From: Haemophilus parainfluenzae | Lineage (GTDB): Bacteria > Pseudomonadota > Gammaproteobacteria > Enterobacterales > Pasteurellaceae | Reading direction: 5' to 3' | Assembly: GCF_003252795.1 (NCBI RefSeq) | Contig: NZ_QEPQ01000002.1 | Span: 248,001-312,000 of the forward strand | DNA length: 64,000 nucleotides | Shown: piece after piece, positions 18,211-28,441 of the stretch | Numbering within the stretch: position 1 is the first letter of the stretch | Layout: each line of letters starts with the position of its first letter | Notes under the pieces: model-generated | The model's input: only the letters and a program-made list of their open reading frames with translations | Database searches by the model: none | Told to the model about the DNA's origin: nothing | Position numbers and translations under genes: made by a program

Positions 18211-18666
18211 ATGAAACTAACATCTAAAGGACGATATGCGGTTACCGCAATTTTAGATATCGCATTACACGCAGGAACAAACCCAGTTTGTTTAGCGGAT
18301 ATCTCAGAACGTCAAAATATTTCACTTTCTTATCTTGAGCAATTATTTGCCAAATTGCGTCGTGGTGGATTAGTAAAAAGCGTTCGTGGCCCAGGTGGTG
18401 GCTATCGTTTAGCGTTACCAACTGATCAAATTTCTATCGGTATGGTGATTTCAGCCGTAAATGAGAACATTAATGTCACAAGATGCCTTGGTAAAGGAAA
18501 TTGCAAAGGCGGAGTAGAGTGTTTAACTCATACATTATGGCAAGATTTAAGTGATCGCATTTCTGATTTTTTAGATGAGATTACGTTAGCTGAACTTGTA
18601 GAGAAAAAATCAGGGATGCATAAAGCTCACAAAGATTTTGATGACTTAATTGTAGTCAACCAATAA
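18211..18666 (+). CDS. iscR: Fe-S cluster assembly regulator IscR
   Basis: Rrf2-family winged-helix repressor of 151 residues. It opens [20 protein letters not shown] with recognition helix [13 protein letters not shown] (39-51). The cluster ligands Cys92, Cys98, Cys104 and His107 are all present. With its cluster it represses the isc operon; without it, it can act on type 2 sites. First gene of the isc run. Confidence 0.97.
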   Translation: MKLTSKGRYAVTAILDIALHAGTNPVCLADISERQNISLSYLEQLFAKLRRGGLVKSVRGPGGGYRLALPTDQISIGMVISAVNENINVTRCLGKGNCKGGVECLTHTLWQDLSDRISDFLDEITLAELVEKKSGMHKAHKDFDDLIVVNQ

Positions 18667-18729
18667 TGGGAAAGTAGATTAAAGTGCGGTCAAATTGATA
18701 GCATTTTTAGTAGTTATTTAGGAGTGAAA

Positions 18730-19944
18730 ATGAAATTACCAATTTATTTAGATTATGCAGCAACATGTCCAGTGGATGAACGTGTAGCTAAAAAAATGAT
18801 GGAATATTTAACCATTGATGGTGTATTCGGTAATCCTGCATCTCGTTCACATAAATTTGGCTGGCAAGCTGAAGAAGCAGTTGATATTGCACGTAATCAA
18901 ATTGCTGATTTAATTGGTGCAGATTCACGTGAAATTGTGTTTACTTCAGGCGCAACGGAAGCAGATAACCTCGCAATTAAAGGTGCGGCACACTTTTATC
19001 AAACAAAAGGTAAACACATTATTACTTGTAAAACTGAGCACAAGGCAGTATTGGATACTTGCCGTCAATTAGAACGTGAAGGCTTTGAAGTGACCTATTT
19101 AGATCCAGAAGAAGATGGTTTAATCGATCTTGAGAAATTCAAAGCGGCATTGCGTCCAGATACGATTCTTGTGTCAATTATGCACGTGAATAATGAGATT
19201 GGCGTGATCCAGGATATTAAAGCAATTGGTGAGCTTTGCCGTGCAAATAAAACGATTTTCCACGTAGATGCGACCCAAAGTGTCGGTAAAGTAGAAATTA
19301 ATCTTGCTGAATTACCAGTTGATTTGATGTCAATGTCTAGTCATAAATTGTACGGACCAAAAGGTATCGGGGCACTATATGTTTGCCGTAAACCTCGCGT
19401 TCGTTTAGAGGCAATTATCCATGGTGGTGGTCACGAACGTGGCATGCGTTCTGGTACATTACCTGTACACCAAATTGTTGGTATGGGTGAAGCTTATCGT
19501 ATTGCAAAAGAAGAAATGGCGACAGAGATTCCTCGTATAAGAGCTTTACGCGATCGCTTATATAATGGCTTGAAAGAAATTGAAGAAACCTATGTAAATG
19601 GTTCGATGGAACACCGCGTAGCAAATAACTTGAACATCAGCTTTAACTATGTTGAAGGTGAATCCTTAATGATGGCATTACGTGATGTGGCTGTTTCTTC
19701 TGGTTCAGCTTGTACTTCTGCTAGTTTAGAGCCATCTTATGTACTACGTGCACTAGGTCGTAATGATGAATTAGCACATAGCTCAATTCGTTTCACACTT
19801 GGTCGTTGGACAACGGAAGAAGAAATTGATTACACCATTAATTTAACACGTAATGCAGTAGCAAAACTTCGTGAATTATCGCCACTTTGGGATATGTTCA
19901 AAGAAGGCATTGATTTAAATACTATTGAGTGGTCAGCCCACTAA
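18730..19944 (+). CDS. iscS: Cysteine desulfurase IscS
   Basis: PLP enzyme that takes sulfur from cysteine for Fe-S clusters and thio-modified tRNA. 404 residues, as in E. coli. Opens [19 protein letters not shown] lysine in [11 protein letters not shown] near 206; catalytic Cys in [13 protein letters not shown] near 328. I chose ATG 18730 (AGGAG 6 bases upstream); a GTG six bases earlier is in frame but crowds the ribosome site. Confidence 0.97.
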   Translation: MKLPIYLDYAATCPVDERVAKKMMEYLTIDGVFGNPASRSHKFGWQAEEAVDIARNQIADLIGADSREIVFTSGATEADNLAIKGAAHFYQTKGKHIITCKTEHKAVLDTCRQLEREGFEVTYLDPEEDGLIDLEKFKAALRPDTILVSIMHVNNEIGVIQDIKAIGELCRANKTIFHVDATQSVGKVEINLAELPVDLMSMSSHKLYGPKGIGALYVCRKPRVRLEAIIHGGGHERGMRSGTLPVHQIVGMGEAYRIAKEEMATEIPRIRALRDRLYNGLKEIEETYVNGSMEHRVANNLNISFNYVEGESLMMALRDVAVSSGSACTSASLEPSYVLRALGRNDELAHSSIRFTLGRWTTEEEIDYTINLTRNAVAKLRELSPLWDMFKEGIDLNTIEWSAH

Positions 19945-19998
19945 TTTTAAAGGCGGCTAGTCCGCCTGATAGCAACTTATTTAGGAAAGGAACATAAT

Positions 19999-20382
19999 AT
20001 GGCGTACAGCGAAAAAGTTATTGATCATTATGAAAATCCACGCAACGTAGGTTCGATGGATAAAAAAGATAATTCAGTTGGAACAGGTATGGTTGGCGCA
20101 CCGGCTTGTGGTGACGTTATGCAGTTACAAATCAAAGTAAATGATAGCGGCATTATTGAAGATGCGAAATTTAAAACTTATGGTTGTGGCTCAGCGATTG
20201 CATCAAGTTCTTTAATTACGGAATGGGTAAAAGGTAAATCGTTAGATGAAGCAGGCGCAATTAAAAACAGTCAAATTGCGGAAGAACTTGAATTACCACC
20301 GGTAAAAGTTCACTGCTCAATTTTAGCAGAAGATGCAATTAAAGCCGCTATTGCTGACTATAAAAATAAACAAGGTAAGTAA
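19999..20382 (+). CDS. iscU: Fe-S cluster scaffold IscU
   Basis: Scaffold on which clusters form, 127 residues. Ligands Cys37, Asp39, Cys63 and Cys106 are present, as is the HscA-recognition motif LPPVK (99-103). It follows iscS by 54 bases with AGGA upstream. Confidence 0.98.
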   Translation: MAYSEKVIDHYENPRNVGSMDKKDNSVGTGMVGAPACGDVMQLQIKVNDSGIIEDAKFKTYGCGSAIASSSLITEWVKGKSLDEAGAIKNSQIAEELELPPVKVHCSILAEDAIKAAIADYKNKQGK

Positions 20383-20383
20383 T

Positions 20384-20413
20384 CAAAGTGCGGTTGAAAA
20401 TGACCGCACTTTA
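20384..20413. repeat. Facing uptake-signal pair between iscU and iscA
   Basis: AAGTGCGGT (20386-20394) and ACCGCACTT (20403-20411) form a stem of about 10 bp with an 8-base loop. Only three T follow, then ATCAATTT, so termination should be weak. The iscA ribosome site (AAGGA at 20421) starts 8 bases beyond the stem. Confidence 0.85.
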
Positions 20414-20432
20414 TCAATTTAAGGATCAGAAT

Positions 20433-20756
20433 ATGTCTATAACACTCACTGAAAAAGCGGCGCAACGAGTTCGTACTTTTCTTGAAAATCGTGGAAAAGG
20501 CATCGGTTTACGCTTAGGTGTGAAAACATCAGGTTGTTCGGGTTTAGGCTATGTGCTTGAATTCGTTGATGTGCTCAATGATGACGATCTTGTTTTTGAG
20601 CAGCATGGCGTGAAAGTGGTAGTCGATCCAAAAAGCTTGGTTTATTTAGATGGCATTGAGCTAGATTATGTCAAAGAAGGCTTGAACGAAGGCTTTAAAT
20701 ATAACAATCCAAATGTGAAAGAATCATGTGGATGTGGTGAAAGTTTCCATGTTTAA
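20433..20756 (+). CDS. iscA: A-type Fe-S carrier IscA
   Basis: 107 residues, [17 protein letters not shown], with conserved Cys35 (TSGCSG), Cys99 and Cys101 (ESCGCGESF). Delivers clusters to targets. I place the start at 20433 (AAGGA 7 bases upstream); an upstream ATG at 20388 would add 15 residues encoded by the uptake-signal hairpin, an obvious artefact. Confidence 0.96.
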   Translation: MSITLTEKAAQRVRTFLENRGKGIGLRLGVKTSGCSGLGYVLEFVDVLNDDDLVFEQHGVKVVVDPKSLVYLDGIELDYVKEGLNEGFKYNNPNVKESCGCGESFHV

Positions 20757-20765
20757 GGAATAAAG

Positions 20766-21287
20766 ATGACAGATCCTTTTGCTATTTTTGATTTGCCCGT
20801 TGCTTTCAATGTTGATCAAGCCCTTTTGTCTGAACGCTATTTAGTGCTTCAAAAGAGTTTGCATCCAGATAATTTTGTTACAGCAGATGCGCAAGAACAA
20901 CGCATTGCAATGCAAAAGTCGACAGAAGTTAATGATGCATTAAAAACCTTGAAAGACCCAATTTTACGTGCGGAAGCAATTATTGCGTTAAATACGGGAG
21001 AAGCACAGGATTTAGAACAAAAGAGTACACAAGATGTCACATTTTTGATGCAGCAATTAGAATGGCGAGAAGAGCTCGAAAATATTGAGCAAAGCCAGGA
21101 TGAGAATGCATTAGAATCCTTTGCGAAACGCGTTAAAAAAGAAACAAAAGAAATGTTGACCGCACTTGAAGCACAGCTTAATGAGCAACAATGGTCAACT
21201 GCAGCACAATTCTGCGATAAATTACGTTTTCTAAAAAAATTGGCGGATGAAATTAGCCAAGTAGAAGAACGTCTATTTGAATTATAA
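20766..21287 (+). CDS. hscB: Fe-S assembly co-chaperone HscB
   Basis: J-domain protein of 173 residues that brings IscU to HscA. N-terminal J domain with the HPD motif (SLHPDNF near 37-43) and a C-terminal helical IscU-binding domain. An uptake signal lies at 21159-21167. In E. coli hscA follows directly; here a 228-residue gene intervenes. Confidence 0.95.
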   Translation: MTDPFAIFDLPVAFNVDQALLSERYLVLQKSLHPDNFVTADAQEQRIAMQKSTEVNDALKTLKDPILRAEAIIALNTGEAQDLEQKSTQDVTFLMQQLEWREELENIEQSQDENALESFAKRVKKETKEMLTALEAQLNEQQWSTAAQFCDKLRFLKKLADEISQVEERLFEL

Positions 21288-21292
21288 TCTTG

Positions 21293-21316
21293 AGGGCGTT
21301 TAATACGCCCTTTTCG
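21293..21316 (+). terminator. Weak terminator or attenuator after hscB
   Basis: GGGCGT (21294-21299) pairs with ACGCCC (21305-21310), followed by TTTTC. Short stem and short T-run suggest partial termination inside the isc cluster. A perfect 12-base palindrome GGGCTGCAGCCC (21329-21340) follows just before the next gene. Confidence 0.6.
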
Positions 21317-21361
21317 CTATTGATAAATGGGCTGCAGCCCTCATACTAATGAAACCCGATT

Positions 21362-22048
21362 ATGCAAACTTTAGAACAACTGACTGATGCCTCAAAATCT
21401 GCTTGGGGAACCATTTCCCAATGGATTGATCATGCTCGTAATCATTGTGAAGTGATTAAAAAAGATCAATCTAGTGCAGAACGTGAGCTTTTCACTATGC
21501 AAATGCCAACGTCTTCTCCGATGGGCGCGGTGATTTATGAAACGGGTGGCATTTTAATCCATCATGGTTGGTTGCGTATATTGGGTTCAGGCAGTTTTAA
21601 ATTGCCACGTGGATTAATGGATTGGAATTTCAGCAAATCCTTTAATCAATCAGGTGATAAACCGAAATATTTGCTCGTTGCAGATGATGTCATTGGGGGA
21701 TATTTTGCTTTAAATGGTGGTTCTTTAGGGGATAATCTCGGCAAAATTTACTATTTTTCGCCGAAAGACTTAACTTGGCATGATTTAAATTTTACCTATA
21801 CGGATTTCTTAGCTTGGGCATTAAATAGTGACATTGAAGCATTTTACCAAAATCTGTTTTGGCAAAATTGGCAAGAAGATGTAAAACAACTCGATGGTAA
21901 TCACATGATTGTTTTTACACCAGAGCTTTCGGAAGATAAGACGACTGAGATTAATCAGCGCGAGCGACGCGAAGTCAATATTGAAACGCATTACAATGCA
22001 AGTTTCACCGAACAAGATAAATTTGCGCAAGCTTATTCAGTCGCATAA
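21362..22048 (+). CDS. DUF2625-like protein inside the isc cluster
   Basis: A 228-residue soluble protein with no signal peptide or membrane span. The segment TSSPMGAVIYETGGILIHHG then WLRILGSG and LPRGLMDWN (about residues 50-85), and the later DLTWHDLNFTYTDFLAWAL (about 138-158), match what I remember of DUF2625. That family, to my knowledge, has no proven function. It lies between hscB and hscA on the same strand, 74 and 40 bases from them, so it may be co-transcribed with Fe-S assembly genes. No cysteine-rich motif suggests direct cluster binding. Codon use resembles the neighbours. Confidence 0.7.
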   Translation: MQTLEQLTDASKSAWGTISQWIDHARNHCEVIKKDQSSAERELFTMQMPTSSPMGAVIYETGGILIHHGWLRILGSGSFKLPRGLMDWNFSKSFNQSGDKPKYLLVADDVIGGYFALNGGSLGDNLGKIYYFSPKDLTWHDLNFTYTDFLAWALNSDIEAFYQNLFWQNWQEDVKQLDGNHMIVFTPELSEDKTTEINQRERREVNIETHYNASFTEQDKFAQAYSVA

Positions 22049-22088
22049 TCAGCTTTTAACGAATTAATTATTAGAGATAAAAAGAGAT

Positions 22089-23945
22089 ATGGCATTACTC
22101 CAAATTGCAGAGCCAGGACAAACGGCTGCACCTCATCAACATCGTCTTGCGGTAGGGATTGATTTAGGTACAACAAACTCTTTAGTTGCCGCAGTGCGTA
22201 GCGGTCAAGCCACCATTCTGAATGATGAACAAGACAGAAGCCTTGTACCTTCAGTTGTGTATTATGGTGAAAATGAAAAACTTGTGGGTACTGAAGCATT
22301 TGCCAAAGCTGCAATTGATCCTAAAAATACGATTATTTCGGTTAAACGTTTGATTGGACGTAGTCTTGGTGATGTGCAAGCTCGTTATACCAATTTACCG
22401 TATGAATTTGTGGCAAGTGAAAATGGCTTGCCATTATTGGTCACGCATCAAGGTAAAAAAAGCCCAATTGAAGTCTCTGCGGATATTTTATCTCGTTTAA
22501 ATCATATTGCAGAACAGCGCCTTGCAGGTGAGCTTTCTGGCGTGGTGATTACCGTACCCGCTTATTTTGATGATGCTCAACGCCAAAGTACAAAAGATGC
22601 AGCACGTCTTGCAGGGTTAAATGTATTACGTTTATTAAATGAACCCACTGCTGCAGCAGTCGCTTATGGTTTAGATAGCGGAAAAGAGGGCGTCATCGCT
22701 GTTTATGACTTAGGTGGCGGTACCTTTGATATCTCAATTTTACGCTTATCTAAAGGCGTATTTGAAGTTTTAGCAACAGGTGGGGATACCGCTTTAGGTG
22801 GTGATGATTTTGACCATTTAATTGCCGATTGGATTGTTGAACAAGCGGGTATTCAACCACAAAATGTGAATGAACAACGTGAACTTTTGAGCTTAGCGAC
22901 TCAGACTAAAATTGCTTTAACGAGTGAGCAAAGTGCGGTCATTTCTTGGCGCGGATTTGAAGGTGAGTTAAGTCGTGAGCAATTCAATGAATTAATCCAC
23001 TCATTGGTAAAACGTTCTTTATTAACCTGCCGTCGAGCATTGAAAGATGCGCATGTTGAAGCTGAAGACGTGCAAGAAGTGGTTATGGTTGGAGGCTCAA
23101 CTCGTGTGCCTTACGTACGTGAACAAGTGGGCGAATTTTTTGGTAGAACACCATTAACCTCGATTGACCCAGATAAAGTAGTAGCCTTAGGTGCGGCAAT
23201 TCAAGCGGATATTTTAGTGGGCAACAAGAATGACAGCGATATGTTGTTACTCGATGTGGTGCCGCTTTCTTTAGGTATTGAAACCATGGGCGGTTTAGTG
23301 GAGAAAATTATTCCACGTAACACCACGATTCCAGTGGCTCGCGCGCAAGAATTTACCACCTTTAAAGATGGTCAAACTGCGATGACGGTACATGTAGTAC
23401 AAGGTGAACGGGAATTAGTGGATGATTGCCGTTCTTTAGGTCGTTTTACGTTGCGTGGTATTCCGCCAATGGTAGCAGGCGCGGCCCATATTCGTGTGAC
23501 TTATCAAGTGGATGCGGATGGCTTATTAAGTGTGACCGCCATGGAAAAATCCACAAAAGTCCAAGCATCGATTCAAATTAAGCCTTCTTATGGTTTAACC
23601 GATGAAGAAGTGACGGCAATGATTAAAGCTTCTTTTGATAATGCACAAGATGATATGCAAGCTCGTGAATTAGCCGAGCAGCGCGTTGAGGCTGATCGTG
23701 TGATTGAAAGCGTGATTGTGGCATTACAACAAGATGGGGCTGAATTATTAACCGAAGCTGAATTCCACCAAATTGAAAATGCATTGAAACAATTAATGGA
23801 TGTAAAAGAAGGAACAGAACGTCATGCTATCGTTCAAGGAATCAAAGCCCTTGATGTCGCGACTCAAGAATTTGCGGCAAGACGAATGAATAAATCCATT
23901 AACCAAGCGCTGACAGGCAAATCTGTATCAGATATTGAGCAATAA
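22089..23945 (+). CDS. hscA: Fe-S assembly Hsp70 chaperone HscA
   Basis: Hsp70-type ATPase of 618 residues that acts on IscU LPPVK to release clusters. Signatures: [15 protein letters not shown] near 23, [14 protein letters not shown] near 204, [14 protein letters not shown] near 333, then substrate-binding and lid domains without an EEVD-like tail. Uptake signal at 22931-22939. It lies 40 bases after the DUF2625-like gene with fdx 45 bases downstream. Confidence 0.97.
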   Translation: MALLQIAEPGQTAAPHQHRLAVGIDLGTTNSLVAAVRSGQATILNDEQDRSLVPSVVYYGENEKLVGTEAFAKAAIDPKNTIISVKRLIGRSLGDVQARYTNLPYEFVASENGLPLLVTHQGKKSPIEVSADILSRLNHIAEQRLAGELSGVVITVPAYFDDAQRQSTKDAARLAGLNVLRLLNEPTAAAVAYGLDSGKEGVIAVYDLGGGTFDISILRLSKGVFEVLATGGDTALGGDDFDHLIADWIVEQAGIQPQNVNEQRELLSLATQTKIALTSEQSAVISWRGFEGELSREQFNELIHSLVKRSLLTCRRALKDAHVEAEDVQEVVMVGGSTRVPYVREQVGEFFGRTPLTSIDPDKVVALGAAIQADILVGNKNDSDMLLLDVVPLSLGIETMGGLVEKIIPRNTTIPVARAQEFTTFKDGQTAMTVHVVQGERELVDDCRSLGRFTLRGIPPMVAGAAHIRVTYQVDADGLLSVTAMEKSTKVQASIQIKPSYGLTDEEVTAMIKASFDNAQDDMQARELAEQRVEADRVIESVIVALQQDGAELLTEAEFHQIENALKQLMDVKEGTERHAIVQGIKALDVATQEFAARRMNKSINQALTGKSVSDIEQ

Positions 23946-23990
23946 AGTGTGGTTATAAATTAACGAGTTTTTTATATTGAGGAAAGTAAT

Positions 23991-24332
23991 ATGCCAAAAG
24001 TGATTTTTTTACCGAATGAAGAATTTTGCCCAGAGGGTATGGTGGTTGATGCTGCAGCAGGCGATAACTTATTAGAAGTGGCACATAATGCGGGTGTGGA
24101 AATTCACCACGCTTGCGATGGTTCTTGTGCTTGTACAACATGCCATGTTGTGATTCGTGAAGGGTTTGATTCATTAAATGAAGCTAGCGATCAAGAAGAA
24201 GATATGTTGGATAAAGCATGGGGCTTAGAAATGGATAGCCGCCTTTCTTGCCAATGTGTCGTGGGTGATGAAGATTTAGTGGTGGAGATCCCTAAATATA
24301 ATATTAACCATGCGAATGAGGCAGCTCACTAA
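23991..24332 (+). CDS. fdx: ISC-type [2Fe-2S] ferredoxin
   Basis: 113 residues; electron donor in Fe-S assembly. Ligands Cys42, Cys48, Cys51 and Cys87 are in place ([11 protein letters not shown] and RLSCQC). AGGAAAG precedes the start. Its stop overlaps the iscX start (TAATG). Confidence 0.97.
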   Translation: MPKVIFLPNEEFCPEGMVVDAAAGDNLLEVAHNAGVEIHHACDGSCACTTCHVVIREGFDSLNEASDQEEDMLDKAWGLEMDSRLSCQCVVGDEDLVVEIPKYNINHANEAAH

Positions 24333-24526
24333 TGAAATGGACTGATGCACAACTTATTGCAGAAGAGCTGTATGATCGTAATCCAGATTTAGATCCTAAA
24401 ACGGTACGTTTCACAGATTTGCATAAGTGGATTTGTGAACTAGACGATTTTGATGATGATCCAATGAAATCTAACGAGAGTATTCTGGAAGCGATTTTGT
24501 TGAAATGGTTAGATGAATACGAGTAA
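24332..24526 (+). CDS. iscX: Fe-S assembly protein IscX
   Basis: Small acidic protein of 64 residues, [23 protein letters not shown], binding IscS and iron. The last gene of the cluster, overlapping fdx by one base and followed by a terminator. Confidence 0.95.
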   Translation: MKWTDAQLIAEELYDRNPDLDPKTVRFTDLHKWICELDDFDDDPMKSNESILEAILLKWLDEYE

Positions 24527-24542
24527 TTGATGAGATTAATCA

Positions 24543-24568
24543 AGCGAGCTGAGAGGCTCGCTTTTTTG
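24543..24568 (+). terminator. Terminator of the isc cluster
   Basis: AGCGAGC (24543-24549) pairs with GCTCGCT (24556-24562) across six bases, followed by six T. Confidence 0.93.
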
Positions 24569-24589
24569 TTTTGAGAATTTACCTCAAAA

Positions 24590-24624
24590 TAAAACCGCAC
24601 TTTATTGCTAAAGTGCGGTTATTT
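24590..24624 (-). terminator. Uptake-signal terminator of mglBAC
   Basis: Perfect ACCGCACTT (24594-24602) and AAGTGCGGT (24611-24619) with A/T pairs extend the stem to about 11 bp. On the minus strand a TTTTATTTTG stretch follows, suiting mglC. Confidence 0.85.
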
Positions 24625-24640
24625 TCATCGTTGTTTTTAA

Positions 24641-25651
24641 TTATTTTTTCTTCGCATATTTTAAGGAGTCGATAGCAACCGCGAGGATGATAATGCTACC
24701 TTTAATGATATATTGCCAGTAAGGGTTTACACCGATGTAAGTTAAACCGTAGTTAATAACGGTGAAGATGATAACACCCGTGATTACACCGATAACAGTA
24801 CCCACACCACCAGCGAAAGATACACCACCTACCACGCAGGCAGCAATCGCATCTAATTCATACATGAAACCAAGGTTGTTGGTAGCACTACCGATACGAC
24901 CTGCTTCTAACATACCACCGAATGCATAGAACATACCAGCAATCATGTAAATCACAACAAGGTTACGCGCTACGTTTACGCCAGATACTTTTGCGGCTTC
25001 AGGGTTACCACCGATAGCAAAGATATTTTTACCGAAGCGTGTTTTATTCCACATTACCCATACTAAGAATGCACAAATTGCGGCATAAATAGTGATGTAG
25101 GATAATTTGAATGAACCGAGTCTGAAGAAGCCTTGTGCGAAGTTAGAGAATGATTCGCTGAAGCCTGCGATTGGTGAGCCACCCACGCCATCATAATAAA
25201 GTGAGTTGAAACCGTAAACGATGATCATGGTACCCATGGTTGCAATGAACGGGGTTACATTGAGATAAGCGATAACTAAACCATTCACTAAGCCGATTAC
25301 AGCACCTACTGCACAAACAGTCAGGATAACTACTGGAATAGGAATTTCACCTAAATCAGGGAACACGCGGTTCATGTTTTCCATTGATTGCAAGAGGGTA
25401 GCAGAAATAACCGCTGCTAAACCTACTTGGCGACCGGCAGATAAGTCGGTACCTTGAGTGATAAGCAAGCCTGCAACACCTAGGGCAATAATGAGACGGA
25501 CGGATGACTGAGTTAAAATGTTACTAAAGTTGCGAACATTCAAGAATGTTGGATCTTGTGCGATGATGATGCCAAGTAAAATCAACAACACAAAATAAAT
25601 CGCATTTTGTTTTAAGAAATCGAATGATTTATTTTTTGGTAAGGCACTCAT
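24641..25651 (-). CDS. mglC: Galactose/methyl-galactoside ABC transporter permease MglC
   Basis: Inner-membrane permease of 336 residues with about ten hydrophobic spans, of the BPD_transp_2 sugar family. The start MSALPKNKSFDFLKQNAIYFVLL and the EAA-like region VARNLVVIYMIAG are family-typical, and TQGTDLSAGRQVGLAAV matches MglC. It ends the mglB-mglA-mglC transcript, 18 bases after mglA. Confidence 0.96.
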   Translation of the reverse strand: MSALPKNKSFDFLKQNAIYFVLLILLGIIIAQDPTFLNVRNFSNILTQSSVRLIIALGVAGLLITQGTDLSAGRQVGLAAVISATLLQSMENMNRVFPDLGEIPIPVVILTVCAVGAVIGLVNGLVIAYLNVTPFIATMGTMIIVYGFNSLYYDGVGGSPIAGFSESFSNFAQGFFRLGSFKLSYITIYAAICAFLVWVMWNKTRFGKNIFAIGGNPEAAKVSGVNVARNLVVIYMIAGMFYAFGGMLEAGRIGSATNNLGFMYELDAIAACVVGGVSFAGGVGTVIGVITGVIIFTVINYGLTYIGVNPYWQYIIKGSIIILAVAIDSLKYAKKK

Positions 25652-25669
25652 AATTTGTTCCTTTATGAT

Positions 25670-27184
25670 TTATAAATATTTTGCGGCAAGTTGCAAAATT
25701 TCTTCTTGAGACGTTTTTGCCGTTTCAACGATGCCGGCAACACGACCATTACTCATGACCAAAATTCGGTCTGTTACGCCTAATAGTTCCGGCATTTCTG
25801 ATGAAATCATAATGATGCCTTTATCTTTTTTAGCGAGTTCTTGAATGAGCTGATAAATTTCAAATTTTGCCCCAATATCAATACCACGAGTTGGTTCGTC
25901 GAGCATTAAGATATCTGGTTGGGTTAAAAGCCAACGGCCGATAATGACTTTTTGTTGGTTACCACCAGAAAGCGATCCAATCGTTGTTTTGTGAGAAGGT
26001 GTTTTCACGTTCATCGCATCAATCACCCATTGTGTATCGCTCGCCATTTTTTTATTGCTGAGCAATTTCCATGGGGAGAGGTAAGATTTCATATTTGAAA
26101 TCAATGAGTTGAATTCAATACTTAAGTTTGAATAAATCCCGGTTGAACGACGTTCCTCAGTCACCAAAGCAAAACCGTGGTTAATCGCCTCAAGTGCGGT
26201 ATGGTTTTTCACAATTTTTCCGTTGAGCTTGATCGTCCCTTCTTTTAATTCGCGTACACCAAAAATGGCTTCCACAATATCGGTACGTTTCGCACCAACA
26301 AGACCTGCAATACCTAAAATTTCACCTTTGCGTAAATTAAAGGAAACATCTTGAATGGAAGGTTGATTCGCTGCAGTTAAATGTTCCACTTCAAGTGTGA
26401 CTTCTTTTGGCACATTCGTTTTTTCTGGGAAACGTTGAGTCAATTCACGGCCAACCATCATTGAAACAATTTCTTCCATGGTGGTGCCTTTAACTTGAAC
26501 GGTATTAATCCATTTACCATCACGAAGAATGGTGATTTCATCACAAATTTTGAAGATTTCATCCATTTTGTGTGAAATATAGATAATGCCACAACCGCGA
26601 TCTTTTAATTTTTGAATAATTTTGAAAAGATGTTCCACTTCTTTTTCTGAAAGTGAGGATGTTGGCTCATCCATAATTACGATTTTAGCGTTATAAGAGA
26701 ACGCTTTCGCAATTTCGATCATCTGCATTTGTGAAACGGAAAGTTTGGCCACTTTTTCTTTTGGATCAACATCAATATCCAATTCATCGAAAATCGCTTT
26801 GGTATCACGATACATTTTTGCGTGATCCACAAAAGGACCTTTAAGTGGGTAGCGACCTAACCATAAGTTATCCATTACACTAGTTTGACGCACCAAGTTA
26901 AGTTCTTGGTGAACCATTGAAATCCCATTTTCAAGGGCTTCTTTTGATGTTTTAAAATCAACAGGTTTGCCTAAGAATAAAATTTCACCTTCGTCTTTTG
27001 CATAAATTCCGAAGAGGCATTTTAATAATGTCGATTTACCCGCCCCGTTTTCGCCCATTAAGGCATGAACAGAGTGAGAACGAACTGTTAGATTGGCGTG
27101 ATCAAGGGCTTTTACACCGGGGAAAGACTTACTGACATCCGTCATTGTCAGTAGTACATCACTGTCTTGGGTTTGAGTTGTCAT
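25670..27184 (-). CDS. mglA: Galactose/methyl-galactoside ABC transporter ATPase MglA
   Basis: Double-domain sugar ATPase. Domain 1 has Walker [10 protein letters not shown] and Walker [11 protein letters not shown]; domain 2 has the signature LSGGNQQKV and Walker [12 protein letters not shown] start at ATG 27184 (MTTQTQDSD), giving 504 residues like the E. coli protein. The open frame extends 23 codons upstream, but those codons lie in the intergenic hairpin and give no family sequence. Uptake signal at 26192-26200. Confidence 0.96.
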   Translation of the reverse strand: MTTQTQDSDVLLTMTDVSKSFPGVKALDHANLTVRSHSVHALMGENGAGKSTLLKCLFGIYAKDEGEILFLGKPVDFKTSKEALENGISMVHQELNLVRQTSVMDNLWLGRYPLKGPFVDHAKMYRDTKAIFDELDIDVDPKEKVAKLSVSQMQMIEIAKAFSYNAKIVIMDEPTSSLSEKEVEHLFKIIQKLKDRGCGIIYISHKMDEIFKICDEITILRDGKWINTVQVKGTTMEEIVSMMVGRELTQRFPEKTNVPKEVTLEVEHLTAANQPSIQDVSFNLRKGEILGIAGLVGAKRTDIVEAIFGVRELKEGTIKLNGKIVKNHTALEAINHGFALVTEERRSTGIYSNLSIEFNSLISNMKSYLSPWKLLSNKKMASDTQWVIDAMNVKTPSHKTTIGSLSGGNQQKVIIGRWLLTQPDILMLDEPTRGIDIGAKFEIYQLIQELAKKDKGIIMISSEMPELLGVTDRILVMSNGRVAGIVETAKTSQEEILQLAAKYL

Positions 27185-27195
27185 ATCCAACCTCA

Positions 27196-27236
27196 TCAAA
27201 AAGGGGGAAAGGGAATTTGGGTTTCCTTTCCCCCTA
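27196..27236 (-). terminator. Intergenic hairpin between mglB and mglA
   Basis: GGGGGAAAGG (27203-27212) pairs with CCTTTCCCCC (27225-27234). On the transcribed minus strand the stem is followed by five T, then 13 bases to the mglA start. It looks like a partial terminator or 3' stabiliser that leaves more mglB than mglAC message. Confidence 0.8.
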
Positions 27237-27262
27237 AAATTAAAGAAAAGCAATAGATTTTC

Positions 27263-28258
27263 TTATTTTAAGAATTCACTTAGGTTATCTTTATCTACAC
27301 CAACATAAGGGATACGTACCACACGGTTTTCTAATTTCCATTGTGTACCTTCTGTTGCTGCTTTACCGTTAGCAAGATTTGCAGAAAGTTGAACAACTGC
27401 TTTACCTTGGTTAACGCCATCGTTTAACACAGTACCAGCAATTTCGCCTTTCTTAATTAATTGAAGTACTTCTGGTAATGCATCTACACCAAAGATTGGT
27501 AATTTTTTACCGTGTGCTTTGGTTGCTTCTAATGCACCTAATGCCATACCGTCATTGTTTGAAATAATCATTTCAATTTCGTTAGCTTTAGAGCTAGATA
27601 ACCATGCATCCACTTTATCTTTAGCCATTGCTGCATCCCACATACCGGTATCAATAAATAATTGCTCGGTTGGAATACCTTTCGCATTTAATTGCTCAAT
27701 CACATATTTAGTACGTGCTTCAGCATCTGGGTGACCTGGTTCACCTTTTAATAATACATATTGGATTTTACCGTCTTTGTTTAAGTCTAAGGCTGGCATT
27801 GCTTTCCATTGTTTTGCAATTAAATCCCCTTGGATTAAACCTGATTCTTTCGGATCGGTACCCACATAGTAAGCGTGATCATAGCTACCGATTGCTTTTG
27901 CACCAGGGTCTTTATTGAAGAAAACAACAGGAATGTCATCTTGTTTCGCTTTGTTGATAACAGTTGATGCTGCAGCTGGGTCCACTAAGTTAATGGCTAG
28001 GGCTTTTACACCTTTAGAAAGCAAACCATCTACTTGGTCGTTTTGAATAGATTGTGCATTTTGAGAGTCATTCATCAATAACTCAATGCCGCCAAGGGCT
28101 TTCGCTTCTTTATCGATTTCTTTACGCATTAATGACATGAAGTTGTCATCATATTTATAAATGGTAACACCAATACGGTTATCGGCTGCGAAACCTGAAG
28201 TTGCTGAACCTAAACCGATTGCTAAAGCGACCGCACTTAATACTGCTGTTTTTTTCAT
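27263..28258 (-). CDS. mglB: Galactose/glucose-binding protein MglB
   Basis: Periplasmic binding protein of 331 residues. Signal peptide [20 protein letters not shown] ending near [11 protein letters not shown]. Ligand-domain motifs [26 protein letters not shown] and [14 protein letters not shown] agree with MglB. It also serves as chemoreceptor ligand in enterics. Uptake signal 28230-28238 lies in the signal-peptide codons. First gene of the mgl operon. Confidence 0.97.
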   Translation of the reverse strand: MKKTAVLSAVALAIGLGSATSGFAADNRIGVTIYKYDDNFMSLMRKEIDKEAKALGGIELLMNDSQNAQSIQNDQVDGLLSKGVKALAINLVDPAAASTVINKAKQDDIPVVFFNKDPGAKAIGSYDHAYYVGTDPKESGLIQGDLIAKQWKAMPALDLNKDGKIQYVLLKGEPGHPDAEARTKYVIEQLNAKGIPTEQLFIDTGMWDAAMAKDKVDAWLSSSKANEIEMIISNNDGMALGALEATKAHGKKLPIFGVDALPEVLQLIKKGEIAGTVLNDGVNQGKAVVQLSANLANGKAATEGTQWKLENRVVRIPYVGVDKDNLSEFLK

Positions 28259-28341
28259 AAAAACGCTCCTATTAGAGAAAGAGATTTTATTGTTGATTTT
28301 TATATACCAAATAGAGGAATGTTGCGTACATCTATTGCAAC

Positions 28342-28391
28342 TGAATCCATCATAACGAAATCAAAATTGTTAATCTGTGATCAAACTCACA
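28342..28391 (-). promoter_or_regulatory. mglB promoter with CRP site at -41.5
   Basis: A perfect CRP palindrome TGTGA-TCAAAC-TCACA (28376-28391) is centred at 28383.5. On the minus strand a -10 TATGAT (28354-28349) places the start near 28342, so CRP sits at -41.5, the class II activation distance. Confidence 0.85.
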
Positions 28392-28394
28392 TAA

Positions 28395-28410
28395 ATGAAA
28401 ACGATTACAT
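28395..28410. promoter_or_regulatory. GalS operator upstream of mglB
   Basis: The minus strand reads ATGTAATCGTTTTCAT, matching the gal operator pattern TGNAANCGNTTNCA. It lies 4 bases beyond the CRP site, at about -60. Confidence 0.85.
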
Positions 28411-28425
28411 AGCAATGTTTAAATT

Positions 28426-28441
28426 TGTGATCTCCATCACG
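28426..28441. promoter_or_regulatory. Second CRP-like site, overlapping the galS 3' end
   Basis: TGTGA-TCTCCA-TCACG has nine of ten consensus positions and lies 50 bases upstream of the first mglB CRP site. Its last bases are within the galS stop region. Confidence 0.6.

Noticed and set aside
20388-20432. Upstream ATG start for iscA
   Set aside because: The extra 15 codons are the uptake-signal pair; AAGGA and the family N-terminus support 20433.
21329-21340. Palindrome GGGCTGCAGCCC as an integrase or insertion site
   Set aside because: No direct repeats, integrase or tRNA end nearby; it is noted only as a possible hairpin before the DUF2625-like gene.
27185-27253. N-terminal extension of mglA
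   Set aside because: The extra codons are the intergenic hairpin; the known MglA start agrees with 27184.
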